Origin: Basidiobolus heterosporus B8920
Taxonomy: Eukaryota; Basidiobolomycota; Basidiobolomycetes; Basidiobolales; Basidiobolaceae
DNA length: 13,796 nt
Reading direction: 5' to 3'
NCBI GenBank assembly: GCA_000697455.1
Contig: JNET01035393.1
Span: 1 to 13,796, forward strand
The notes beneath the pieces were generated by a model. It was given only the letters and a program-made list of their open reading frames with translations. It made no database searches and was not told where the DNA came from. The position numbers and the translations under genes are program-made. Shown in pieces: positions 1 through 9,018 of this stretch (its first letter is position 1; every line of letters starts with the position of its first letter).

Positions 1-2
1 CT

Positions 3-416
3 TACGGTCAAGCCGAAGGGATTTTACCTTTAAATGAAGTCCCACACAGATACCCAGTAACACAATCAGAACTACAAACCTTGATGTCGTTTCCATTTCC
101 TCTACAAAGCAATCAAAGCTGCCAGCTTTTACTAGATGCTCCAGAGTTAAACCAAGGCCACTTGGTAATTGGTTACGATGATTACGAGACCTTTTACATA
201 TTGGTTATTGAGGGACCATGTCGCGGCGAAATATGGCAGCGTAAACTAGACTTTGGGCTTGTGCGCTGTGCTAGCAGAACAGAGTTCTTTTCGTGGTTAG
301 AGGATAGACTTTTGAGGTTGAAAAGTCGTTTACTTTCCTCAAGTAGCGCGGAGGGTGAGGGTTACAGTTGGGCACTTGAAGACACAGGAAGCGAGGACGA
401 AAGCAAAGAGGACTAA
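3..416 (+). CDS. SMI1/KNR4 (SUKH) domain protein, 5' end outside window
   Basis: The reading frame is already open at base 3 and runs to TAA at 414-416, so the start lies upstream of the window. The visible part matches the C-terminal half of the SMI1/KNR4 (SUKH) fold: a GILPL strand near the beginning, an FPFPL segment, then GHLVIGYDDYETFYILVIEG, GPCRGEIWQ and the closing FFSWLEDRLLRL helix. In fungi the family founder Smi1/Knr4 is a disordered-flank hub tied to cell-wall synthesis and signalling; bacterial relatives are often immunity proteins. Nothing here shows which role applies. The frame ends in a Ser-rich then Glu/Asp-rich tail. A good donor (GTGAGG at 355) and coding-like sequence downstream in another frame suggest that the tail may instead be spliced onto the exons at 483-712. 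Family call fairly sure; gene end uncertain. Confidence 0.72.
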   Translation, partial: YGQAEGILPLNEVPHRYPVTQSELQTLMSFPFPLQSNQSCQLLLDAPELNQGHLVIGYDDYETFYILVIEGPCRGEIWQRKLDFGLVRCASRTEFFSWLEDRLLRLKSRLLSSSSAEGEGYSWALEDTGSEDESKED

Positions 417-482
417 GGCTTTCCCAGTGTCATTCATACTCAACTATCAAAAAACTCTATGATATCGAGGCCTTTTTCCAAG

Positions 483-712
483 AGGATTCCTGTCCGATAA
501 GTACACACCCTTATGTAATGATTCACCTTGTGATCAAAAACTTGCACGGTATTGCCATTTTGTGCTTAGAACCACACTCAACCGCTGGTTTGCATGAATA
601 TCAGATTTATCCTATACTCACCTACAATCTTAAAGTAAGTTAATATTGCACTATGCACGGAAGCCTAAGAAGTGCTTACATATCTCTAAATAAACAGGAA
701 CACATCAATTGA
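483..712 (+). CDS. probable last exons of the SMI1/KNR4 gene (483-634, 698-712)
   Basis: A frame different from the SMI1/KNR4 frame reads like protein from about 461 (DIEAFFQEDSCP, then MIHLVIKNLHGIAILCLEPH). It ends at a consensus donor, GTAAGT at 635. A 63-nt intron (635-697) with CTAAAT and AAACAG leads to a short terminal exon, EHIN then TGA at 710-712. Joining donor 355 to acceptor AG at 481-482 (behind the tract CCTTTTTCC) keeps phase and gives an intron of 128 nt, longer than the others in the window. I do not recognise a domain in the 55 or so residues. Alternatives are a separate small gene starting at the only in-frame ATG (518), or an alternative 3' end chosen by retaining the 355-482 intron. 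Confidence 0.42.
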
Positions 713-1072
713 ACAGATACTTGACTAAAAGCCAGCTGTTGAGAAGTAGAATAGTATACATGTGATAGCCATATCTTGCCATAGAGAATATCCAAGCAAT
801 GCCCAGATTCACAGAACTCAATAGGGTTCTGGGCATGCGTGGAAGAATGGAGATTTAGGCTTCAAAGCCACAAAGCCACACAACCTCAATATTTTCAATT
901 AATCAGCCGGTAGTTTGTTTACGCAGGGCTGCTCACGGCTAAATGATTTACACCAGTACTTTCAAAAAGACCCATTGCCGATGAATATGTATGCTGCCGA
1001 TCGGTTCTCACTAGTAGACAAATCACCGTTTATGATACAAACGTTTATATAGTTTTATCAAAATTACTCGAA
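713..1072. other. intergenic, convergent 3' ends
   Basis: About 360 bp lie between the 3' end of the SMI1/KNR4 locus (+) and the 3' end of the TANGO2 gene (-). No reading frame with coding character was seen on either strand. The only structure noticed is an inverted repeat at 799-836. Confidence 0.6.
799..836. repeat. inverted repeat / potential hairpin
   Basis: ATGCCCAG (799-806) and CTGGGCAT (829-836) are perfect 8-bp inverted arms. A second inner pair, AGAAC (813-817) with GTTCT (826-830), could extend pairing with a bulge. It lies between two convergent genes, so it could affect 3' processing, but there is no U-tract and it may be chance. Confidence 0.35.
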
Positions 1073-2098
1073 TTATTGGATATAGAATCTGTAGACACGG
1101 TCGTATTGACTTGGATCTTCGTAAGGCTGCTGCTTTTCATCGTACCATTCTCTTTCAACGAAAATCAATTCATCATTGTGATCGACCAAAATGACTGTAC
1201 TAGTACGTGTGGAATAAGCATTTGCCCCATTTCTCAAGAATTCGATTTTGGGTATACAGATACATTGTGCTAAATCCTCTAGCTTGGTGAGTTCCGAGCC
1301 ATCTTGAAAAGGGGTGGTATCTCTGTGGCAGTAACAAACCAAGTAAATATCAATTCGAAGACATAATTTCATGTGCAATCACCTCAGCATACGGAACAAC
1401 TCTTCAATGAGACCTTCCGACTCTAAATTCTAATAGGAAAGTCAAATAACTATTCTCGCTCAAAAATTAGAAAGAAATAGCTACCTTGTTGAGGATCTCT
1501 TTAAACATAGTTTTCCCTCTTCGAACTTTAGGCCACTCGACAGATAGCGTTGAGTTGGACAGGCCGTATATTTCACCACCCTTCAAATGCAGTATCTGTT
1601 GGTCTCCACGATTTGTGTAATAACAAGCCGCCTTACTTTCTTCCTTAAAGTCGAAAGCAATAAGGTTGAAGCCATCATACTTCATTTCGTCTTGCTTTAC
1701 TTTTTCAAAGTCTTCATAAAGACTATTCTCAGACAGTAACAAGTCACGAACAAGAAAACCACGGGAGATTTTTGTACTTTCCTCGGGGGAGGCAGGCTCA
1801 CGAAAATTTGTCAAACTTACGAAGCGTCCTCTTTTGTTAACACCCAACCAAGTACCGCCCAACGGTTCATTGGCGGTAACGTATGTTATATCAATACCAG
1901 AAAGAGTGTCCTCTTTGGTATGCCAAAATTCGGCACGTTTTGTTGAGCGTGCCAAGTATTCGTCACGATTCGAAGCAAAAACACTGAAAAATAGTAAGTG
2001 AAAGTAGGATCATAAGAGAGATGGGCTTCATGAAAGAATCACAAAAGTACTCACAACTTGTACTTGGAATGATCGAGTGTCCAAAAATTAATGCACAT
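1073..2098 (-). CDS. TANGO2: TANGO2 / NRDE-family protein, 4 exons
   Basis: Exons on the minus strand: 2098-2055, 1983-1485, 1429-1383, 1322-1073. Introns are 71, 55 and 60 nt; the phases fit and give 279 aa, the usual TANGO2 length (human 276). The first exon supplies the diagnostic MCI start with Cys2. The exon 1/2 junction makes FASNRDE, the NRDE family motif. Further family landmarks follow: GGTWLGVNKRG, LTNFREP, YDGFNLIAFD, YYTNRG, EIYGLSNSTL, and late in the chain YSTRTSTVILVD and FVERE before the C-terminal beta strand. TANGO2 proteins have an Ntn-hydrolase-like fold. They are linked to Golgi organisation, mitochondria and, in recent work, heme trafficking; the biochemical activity is not settled. 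The gene is intact and shares a 411-bp divergent promoter region with the methyltransferase gene. Start codon confidence is high because Cys2 must follow Met1. Confidence 0.95.
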
Positions 2099-2129
2099 TT
2101 TCTACGGCTTTGTTGGGGTTGTGACTTCT

Positions 2130-2137
2130 TATTTATA
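2130..2137 (-). promoter_or_regulatory. TATA box of the TANGO2 gene
   Basis: TATAAATA reads on the minus strand 32-39 nt upstream of the start codon at 2098, implying a very short 5' UTR. The motif match is exact; function is inferred from position. Confidence 0.5.
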
Positions 2138-2274
2138 GCTGAGGAGGCTATGAATACACAGTTTACTTAAGCGAGTATTGTCAGGATAAAGAGGATAGGA
2201 AGTGTGGTTGGAGTATGACCAGTGATATGAATGACGACTAGAATTCGTTTCAAGTAGGAGCTATTTTGATAGGG

Positions 2275-2294
2275 TGAGAGTGTATGAGAGTGTG
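2275..2294. repeat. 10-bp tandem duplication
   Basis: Two adjacent copies, TGAGAGTGTA (2275-2284) and TGAGAGTGTG (2285-2294), differ at one base. They lie in the middle of the divergent promoter region. Confidence 0.5.
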
Positions 2295-2430
2295 CCACTG
2301 AAATATATCAGCTTAAGAAATTGGGCATTGTCATGATTTTGGATCATAGAAAAAGCATAGCATTCACGATCTAACCGACGAATGAATATTAGTGGCTTGG
2401 GTTGTGAAGATGCTTCTCATAACCTGGCGG

Positions 2431-2438
2431 TATATAAG
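2431..2438 (+). promoter_or_regulatory. TATA box of the methyltransferase gene
   Basis: TATATAAG lies 72-79 nt upstream of the start codon at 2510. A pyrimidine-rich stretch (TCACTTCTATCTTCTACCC) lies between it and the ATG, a usual arrangement for a fungal transcription start. Confidence 0.55.
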
Positions 2439-2509
2439 AGATAGTCGACCCACGTCCTATACACCTCACTTCTATCTTCTACCCTACCGATTCCTGTACA
2501 TCGACGAAC

Positions 2510-3908
2510 ATGGCTTCTTTGATAGGCTCACTTATTTCTAAAACTTTAGATTGGGTTCCTACCCCTCCCCCAACTTGGTACGAACCTCTTCTTGATAACG
2601 GCTTGCTTCCTGACGCTGTATTGAGAACTGGTATACGCCAGTTATTGGGTATCAGACTTTCTGAAATCAATAGCCAAGGCACTGAGACATCCAATATGGA
2701 GAAGAAGATGAACTACATTAAGAGCTTAAAGAACCAACCCATAGCCTTACATACCAACAAAGCTAACAAACAGCATTATGAAGTAAGTATTTCTACCAAT
2801 GAGGCCTAATATGCGTAAGCTAATGTCAATCTAGGTACCTACAGAGTTTTTCCAATATAATCTGGGAAAAAGGATGAAGTACTCATGCTGCCTGTTTCCA
2901 ACTGGTAGGGTAATTTCAGGAAACATGGTAAAATTGCCAAACTTAATTCTCCACACTTAGGGACGGAAGATTTGAACGAGGCTGAGGAGTTGATGCTGGA
3001 ATCCTATTGTGTCAAAGCTCGACTTCAAGATGGAATGGATATATTGGATCTTGGCTGTGGCTGGGGAAGTTTGGCCCTTTTCTTAGCACAGGTACGAAGC
3101 GGTCCATCCAATTTATACAGCTTTTTCTATTTCTGTGTATCATGACTCATTTAGCTATTTGCATTAAGAAATATCCGAACTCACAAATCACTGCGTTATC
3201 CAACTCGTCAACTCAAAGGGCTTATATCCAGGACAGAGCTGAAGAAAGAGGAATCAAGAATCTTCAAGTGATCACAGCCGATATCAATGAATACCAGAAC
3301 CAAGACTTACAGTAAGTAGAAGGCGTCTGTTTTATCAAGTGATCTTCGGTTATTTAAGTATACGGCAGGTTTGACCGGATCCTGAGTATTGAGATGTTTG
3401 AGCATATGAAGAATTATCAGCAACTGCTACAAAAGATATCCAACTGGCTCAAAGATGATGGTTTATTATTTGTACATATCTTTTGCCACAAGCACGTCCC
3501 ATACGATTTTGTTACCGAGGACGATCACTCGTGGATGGCTGAATATTTCTTTACGGGTGGGACAATGCCAAGCAGCGATTTGTTCTTGTATTTTCAAGAA
3601 GATTTGACCATTGTTGATCAATGGTTCGTAGACGGTACACATTATGGTTAGTAGCTTTAAGATGCAGTTGACCATGGTCACAATCACCAATGCCTTCATT
3701 AGGGAGGACATCCGAAGCCTGGCTAAAGGTTCTCGACAGTAACACCCAAAAGGTGTTGCCTATCCTAGCAAAGACCTATGGAGGTGAGAAAGAAGGCAAA
3801 GTATGGCTAAACCGCTGGAGAGTGTTCTATTTAGCGTGTGCAGAATTGTTTAACTTCAATAATGGACAGGAATGGGGCGTTTCCCATTATTTGTTTGCCA
3901 AGAAGTAG
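2510..3908 (+). CDS. SAM-dependent methyltransferase, coclaurine N-methyltransferase / CFA-synthase-like, 6 exons
   Basis: Exons 2510-2782, 2835-2904, 2961-3091, 3169-3311, 3369-3646 and 3703-3908 are separated by introns of 52-77 nt and give 366 aa. The N-terminal part has [19 protein letters not shown] and [20 protein letters not shown], as in plant coclaurine N-methyltransferases (CNMT) and their bacterial cyclopropane-fatty-acid synthase (CFAS/CMAS) relatives. SAM motif I is [10 protein letters not shown] at about residues 142-151. Then come SNSSTQ, the conserved [11 protein letters not shown], and the C-terminal [22 protein letters not shown] and [11 protein letters not shown]. The enzyme should transfer a methyl group from SAM to an amine or lipid acceptor in the cytosol or at a membrane. 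The fold family is clear; the substrate cannot be read from sequence. All exon phases agree and no inactivating change is seen. CNMT-like uncharacterised fungal methyltransferase is the safest name. Confidence 0.93.
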
Positions 3909-4385
3909 ATATCCCTTGACGTTTATTAAATTTACTCCAAGTAAAATCATTTCACTCTAGACATGAATCTTGTTGCCATGATATCTGAGGCCAATTGTGC
4001 GTTCATCTTTGTTCACTAGTGCGTAGATTCCTCCTACTTCAGAATATTGATTCACATTATGAGGAAAAAACTCTCAAGTTTGACAGAAATAGTTCCGTTT
4101 CGCAAACCTAGATGGGCTATTCTATTGGCTCTCAGTTTGACAATGAGACAGTGATCTTTATATAGTAAAACCAATGAAGAATACAGAGTCACGAGCAATT
4201 TCATCATAAGATATGAGATTTGGCGCACTTGGTGACGCAAGCTTTTCCCTGATTTAAATCCCTAGTTACCCTGACTTTTCTGTGTACTCTTTCTTACTCA
4301 TACTCATACTCCTTTTACTTTTACTTTTACTTTTATTTATCCCAAAGCATCGTTTTCATAAAGTCTGTGACTGCACTCGGTCAAA
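3909..4385. other. intergenic, tail-to-head spacer
   Basis: About 477 bp follow the methyltransferase stop and precede the His-rich membrane protein gene. No coding frame with protein-like composition was found. The last 100 bp are pyrimidine-rich with two short tandem repeats (4295-4336) and probably hold the downstream promoter. Confidence 0.55.
4295..4336 (+). repeat. short pyrimidine-rich tandem repeats in promoter
   Basis: TACTCA occurs twice in tandem (4295-4306), followed by TACTCC. Then TTTTAC occurs three times in tandem (4313-4330), followed by TTTTAT. The tract lies 50-90 bp upstream of the start codon at 4386. Such pyrimidine tracts are common just before fungal transcription starts; a binding role is only inferred. 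Confidence 0.5.
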
Positions 4386-5486
4386 ATGTTCTCGAAAATC
4401 AAACACGTTGCTTGCGCCTTTATTTCGTTACTGTTATTTCTCAATGTCTCTGCTTTCGTAATTGAAGACATCCTAGATAACAAGGATTTGAATGTAGAAG
4501 TGGAAAGCTTACAGGTCTCTCCAGAGGCGAGGATCTTGGCAATTTCTATTAACCAAATCGACCAAGTTTTTGATGAAAACGGACAAATAGTCGCTCGCCC
4601 TAGAGTTCTTTCTCTAAACTTGAATGTTAATGAGAGACAGGTAAGTTTACAAAAATGCTTTCATCTATCTTCTAGACTAACAAGATAATAGTTAATCGAA
4701 GAGGGTATCAAAATTTACAACAATATTCCCGTATATGCCGCTGATATCAAAGATGGTGTAGATATGCTTGAAGCCGAGTTAATGAACGAAAAACCCAGTG
4801 TATTGCCTGCAAAGATGTTTGGTTGGGCTGATGTAGAATACGACGAGGAACAGGATATTTTCTATCCCCGTGTGGTTTTACAGACCCAAATCCCGGATAG
4901 AAATGCCGTTAAGAATGAGGTTGTTCAAGTCATTATTGACTTACCTGAATCTGGCGAAATACTTGTCTTCCCACCACACAAATTACCCTTCGAACAAATA
5001 TACTCTCTTCCTGAAGACACATACAAAACCCCACATGGACATAAAGAGGAGACCTCACACAAACACCACAAAGAAGAGCACAAGCATCACCATAAATGTG
5101 GTCATATGCATAAGGGACATCCTCATAAGCATGTGAAGAATTATTTCCACAAGGTGGGCAAGGCTATTAATGGCTGGCTGCATAAAGCTGCCAAGAAGAT
5201 CAATGAGTGGACATCCGACAACATTGATGAAATTCAATTATTCGTGTTGACATGGATTACCATGGTTGCCGTTGTGATGCTATTTATTGCCTTCCCTATC
5301 ATATTCCTACTTCATATCAGAAGAACCAGAAGAGAGGCTCTTACGGACTTGGAAGTTACAGAGGCTCTCTTGAAAGACGAAGACACCCGAGATGAGAAAA
5401 TTTTACCCCGTCAATATCACCCTGTCAAGATCGATGAAGCATTTTCAACTGGTGAAGAGAAAGGATTACTAGATGACCATGAATGA
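4386..5486 (+). CDS. unrecognised type I membrane protein with His-rich luminal segment, 2 exons
   Basis: Exons 4386-4640 and 4692-5486 flank a 51-nt intron with GTAAGT donor and GACTAAC branch site, giving 349 aa. Residues 1-24 are a signal peptide (basic start, AFISLLLFLNVSA). A folded-looking domain of about 175 residues follows, with NNIPVYAADIKDG, GWADVEYDEEQD and VVQVIIDLPESG. Residues 200-238 hold 15 His and 1 Cys, mixed with Lys and Glu, followed by an amphipathic stretch (KAINGWLHKAAKKI). One transmembrane helix at about 268-292 is followed by RRTRRE and an acidic cytoplasmic tail ending DDHE. The predicted topology puts the His-rich run on the luminal or outer face, beside the membrane. 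I recognise no family. Metal or proton binding is a guess from composition. Splicing is needed to link the signal peptide to the rest, and the phases fit. An AATAAA lies downstream at 5573. Confidence 0.85.
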
Positions 5487-5572
5487 TGGCCTGGTCATTC
5501 CGCTGTATAAAGTATTTTATTCAAGTTATCATCTGTTAAATCCTCAGAATCCCGAATATCTATTTACTTCAA

Positions 5573-5578
5573 AATAAA
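5573..5578 (+). terminator. polyadenylation signal of the His-rich membrane protein gene
   Basis: A perfect AATAAA lies 87 nt after the stop codon, in the 207-bp gap between two convergent genes. Function is inferred from motif and position. Confidence 0.45.
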
Positions 5579-5605
5579 GACCTGAATACTTTTAACGCAA
5601 TTCTC

Positions 5606-5611
5606 TTTTAT
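5606..5611 (-). terminator. polyadenylation signal of the BCAS3-like gene
   Basis: TTTATT on + reads AATAAA on the minus strand, 83-88 nt beyond the stop codon at 5694. With the opposing signal at 5573, the two convergent transcripts probably overlap at their 3' ends. Confidence 0.4.
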
Positions 5612-5693
5612 TATCAAAGATAATTATTCCATTCCAAAGAATAAAAGGTTCATTTATATTTCACAAAGTATCCAGGAGCTCTTTGCGCATTGC

Positions 5694-8600
5694 TTAGTTT
5701 CTTGATTTTTTGGTTGTTCCTTTGCTCTTCTTAGTTCCGTCCTCCGAAGATGAAACCGAGTGTACCTGCTTAATAACTTGGACATTCGTTGTATCCATGA
5801 ATAAAAGTGAATCAGCTGGGCATTCCTCATCTGGGACCTCTCTATCCCTACTCTCTTCGTTTAAATAGCCAAGAAACTCTAAATCTTCAACTGAAGATTG
5901 GATATCAGATTGGTCCATGTCGTGAACAGAAGGTGTCTCTTGTATCTCGATGAAACTCAGATTGTCAAAAGACAAATCATCTAAAATCAACGCTCTTAAT
6001 ACCATCATAATAATCCACCAGACTAGCTCTCTTTTACTAACCAGTTTTGCCGCGGGCCGCATTGGGGATGCGAATCTCGTTGAGCTTGTTCGTGGCAGCG
6101 GGAAGTGAAATCAAGCTAGAGTCGATAGCATTCGATAGATCACCTAGCATGAGATCATGTGTTGAGGACCAATCAATAATATAAGATCACAGCCACTAAA
6201 TAGAAGATACCTTCAAGCTCGTTTTCGGAAGAGAACTCATCGTCCTTGGCTTTCTTGGGGATATATCTATCATGACAATAGCTCAATAAATGAATCCTAT
6301 TGGAGCTATGAGTGAAGACTTACACCCCATAAGGAATTGGCATATCTTTCCGAAATTCAATAGTTTTGGCTTCAGGAAATAGTTGACCACCAAATGTCGC
6401 ATCATCGTAAGTTTGTAAGGTAAGCTGAGTAGAACTCCACAAAGGTGGTTCGTAGACATGGTAAGTCGAGATCTCCGACTGTGCCAACCATTGTTTCTTC
6501 TCGGCCTGCGTAGGGGATTTCTCATTCTAGAGGGGAAATCAATGGAAGAGCTGATGAAACATTCTAATTAGCACATTACATACCTTTATCACACTAGAAA
6601 CTGAAGGCCAATCTATACCACGGAAAAGATTCCATTCAGCGATGTCTTCACCAGATACATTTAGTTCAAATGCATTGACGACTATGCCTATGAGAGTAAA
6701 TGGTCATTGAAGAATTCAACCCCACTGCTAACCTAATTGAATCCCAATACCAACCTTGTTTTTTCTTTCTTGACGCAATGGCTGAACTATCTAACTGATG
6801 AAGAGTTAGAGTTCCGTTTTTGTTAAAGGTGAATATTTCCTGATGGCCGGTCAATATATCACTACTTCTTCTACGAGCAATTGTGGATAAAGACGTATGA
6901 GGGGCTGTGAAATGCGCGATGGGGGAAGTGGAGATTTGCTGGTGAAAAGATGAATCAATAGGTGAATACGAACTCATTCCTGGTGAGCCAGTGGGCGAGA
7001 CTTCGTATTCTGAGGTCTCTAGCTCCAGGTTCTTTTGTTTAATTCGAACAATAGAAGAAAGTGATACTTGAGATGAACTCTCAAGGGAACGATTAGGTTG
7101 ACTTCGTTCATTCTCTATTCGACTTTTGACGTGAGATAAAACATTTGGTAACCCACCGTAGGGATTAATGGCATAGATATGAGTAGTCCCACGCCCAGTG
7201 CTTACAGACAACCATTTCGAATCTGTACTGAAAACCATGTCCTCTACATAGGCTGAAGTATACCCACGGGGCAGTTTGTACAGATGCTTAGCTAAGCCAT
7301 GGGTGATTTCGAACACCTGGAAGCTTGTGCCCTGTGTTGATGCGGTTACAAGTAGTGAACCACTTACATTGAACGCTAATGATGCAACCGCATGGTGATG
7401 CGCTTGGAAATGAGCAATTGGTGGGTGAAGGTTTTGCCCATGGCAAGGATTATCCACGATTGACAAGATATCACGTACAACAACCTAATCTGTTTGCATT
7501 AGCCACGACTACTGCAATAAAACGACGAGCAAGCTGGAACTTTACCATCCCTTCTGGTAGAGATTTGTCTATATGCCTATTTTCTGGGGCAGATGAGCCA
7601 GAAGATGGGCTACTTGATACAGGTGATATTGGAGAACCAGGGTGTTTCGGAATCATCGCTTGTGAGGGCGGGGAAATAGCCAAGTAGCTAGAGAGTGTTT
7701 TGTATCCATATTCCCCTACAAAATGATCGCAATTCTTGAGATTTACTGATGATCACTACCTTTCTAAATTCGAGTATACCAATTGTCTTGACTCCATTCA
7801 TCATCTCTTTTGCTACACGTTCCACCTTAAAACCGTGATTCTGTATATCCAAAGATAGATCCTTAGCGGCCATCGAGAGAGGGCTTGAAGTACCATAAGC
7901 TACGAGTCGGTGGCCTAAGGCCATTACTGGAGAACCGGTAATTGGATGACAAAATATGTCGGTAAATTGAGCCACCTTTTGAAGAGTGAAGGGCGACAGA
8001 ACATCGATGGCCGTGTATTTCAATAACTGAGAAATAAACCTTAGTGATATTTCTTTTATCGAATACGTTTGTCTTATTACCACAAAGATTGCTCGTTCAT
8101 TTGCTTTAATATCCGAGACCTCCACATTATTATACTCAACGCTTTTCACAAGATTGTGCCCTTTTAAGGAGAAGACATTCAGGGTAGAGCCTACTTCCTG
8201 CTCCTTATCATTAACCATTTCCCTTTTGTTGGTGCTTCAGCGAAAGTACGTTAGTAAACCTAACTGATAGCGGACGAGTAAATGAGCCCTTACACATATG
8301 CTAGCAATGGCCTATGCTCTCGAACCTCATCCATCGATAATGCTTTTGGGTTGGGAAGGACCTGTCAGAATGTGAGTAACTCTATTCGTGCAAAAAACCA
8401 AGTAACAAGTACGCACAGCAATAGATTTCACTTCAGCTTTATCTCGGAAGGAAATAATCTCGCATATATTGTCTGTATCCGACAAGTCCCAAATCTGAAA
8501 TCCATCAGCATATCCCAACAACAAACATAGCTTTCTAATACAGAAGATATTAATTTATCGAGATATGCCCGCTATTCTCCTGAAGAAGTTACCTCTGGTC

Positions 8601-9018
8601 ACCAAGGTTGATGCTATCGTGGCTAAAATTACCAGTAATCCAGCTGAAGGATGCAGATGCCACAGTCTTTTTACGCTCAGGGGTCATCGTTCCACTTTCC
8701 CCAAGAGAGCCTTTGGCGGTACCATGAGGTGCATCCAGCTTATATGAGGATTTTCTAGCGCGAGAGAGCGGATCCGGAAGACTATGAGCTACATAGGATG
8801 ATATTCCATGTAATACTGAACTAATGCTATGTAGCGATGTGGAGTCTCTAATGGGTTTATTTACCCAGATAGCAGAAGATGTTAAAATATATTCTTGGCA
8901 AACAGTTGAATTCCACTATATACCTGAGATATTTAGGTTCTGCCTTCACCCTCATAGTCGAAGTAAGCGCTTCGCTGAAGGGCTTTTGAGGCTTGTTGGT
9001 TTTGCTTATTACTGTCAT
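5694..9018 (-). CDS. BCAS3: BCAS3-family WD40 protein (phagophore-associated), about 13 exons
   Basis: Exons: 9018-8924, 8847-8593, 8534-8417, 8361-8294, 8234-8081, 8026-7780, 7715-7546, 7484-6755, 6687-6584, 6526-6324, 6266-6211, 6143-6042 and 5980-5694. Introns are 54-76 nt, with phases consistent throughout; this gives 862 aa from the ATG used (human BCAS3 928). Landmarks in order: LLLGYADGFQIWDL (first blade), AVLPNPK, REHRPLLAYV, ALGHRLVAYG, GVKTIGEYGYKTLSSYL, PPIAHFQAHHHAVASLAF, LYKLPRGYTSAYVEDMVF, GRGTTHIYAINPYGG (to about residue 480). Then come a Ser-rich linker and the C-terminal BCAS3 domain with EWNLFRG and QWLAQSEIST...PPLWSSTQ. BCAS3 proteins bind phosphoinositides and go to the phagophore with C16orf70/PHAF1. 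The N terminus is uncertain because the frame stays open upstream of 9018. The 6755/6687 junction uses a weaker donor (GTTGGT), chosen because it alone keeps frame. Confidence 0.9.
8027..8080 (-). other. 54-nt intron without in-frame stop inside the BCAS3-like gene
   Basis: The donor GTAATA, the branch-like TCACTAAG and the acceptor TTTCTCAG bound a segment of exactly 18 codons with no stop. Removing it restores the strand order expected for this family (ERAIFV joined to LLKYTAID). Retention would insert 18 residues without breaking the frame. Confidence 0.6.

Larger units (their letters stand above)
2099..2509. promoter_or_regulatory. divergent promoter region between TANGO2 and methyltransferase genes
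   Basis: These 411 bp separate two head-to-head genes and carry a TATA-like box near each end (2130-2137 on -, 2431-2438 on +). No coding frame was recognised. It also contains a 10-bp tandem duplication, TGAGAGTGTA then TGAGAGTGTG, at 2275-2294. Confidence 0.5.

Noticed and set aside
5055-5237. Minus-strand Met/hydrophobic frame
   Set aside because: It is the antisense of the His-rich segment (CAT codons read as ATG), so the Met-rich pattern is an artefact.
6283-6525. Minus-strand frame of 80 codons (Arg-rich start)
   Set aside because: It is an out-of-frame reading of the BCAS3-domain exon 6526-6324; the neighbouring frame gives QWLAQSEIST and other family motifs.
8290-8340. tRNA-like GGTTCGA box on the minus strand near 8321
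   Set aside because: It falls inside a BCAS3 exon (DEVREHRP) and no cloverleaf or A box could be drawn around it.
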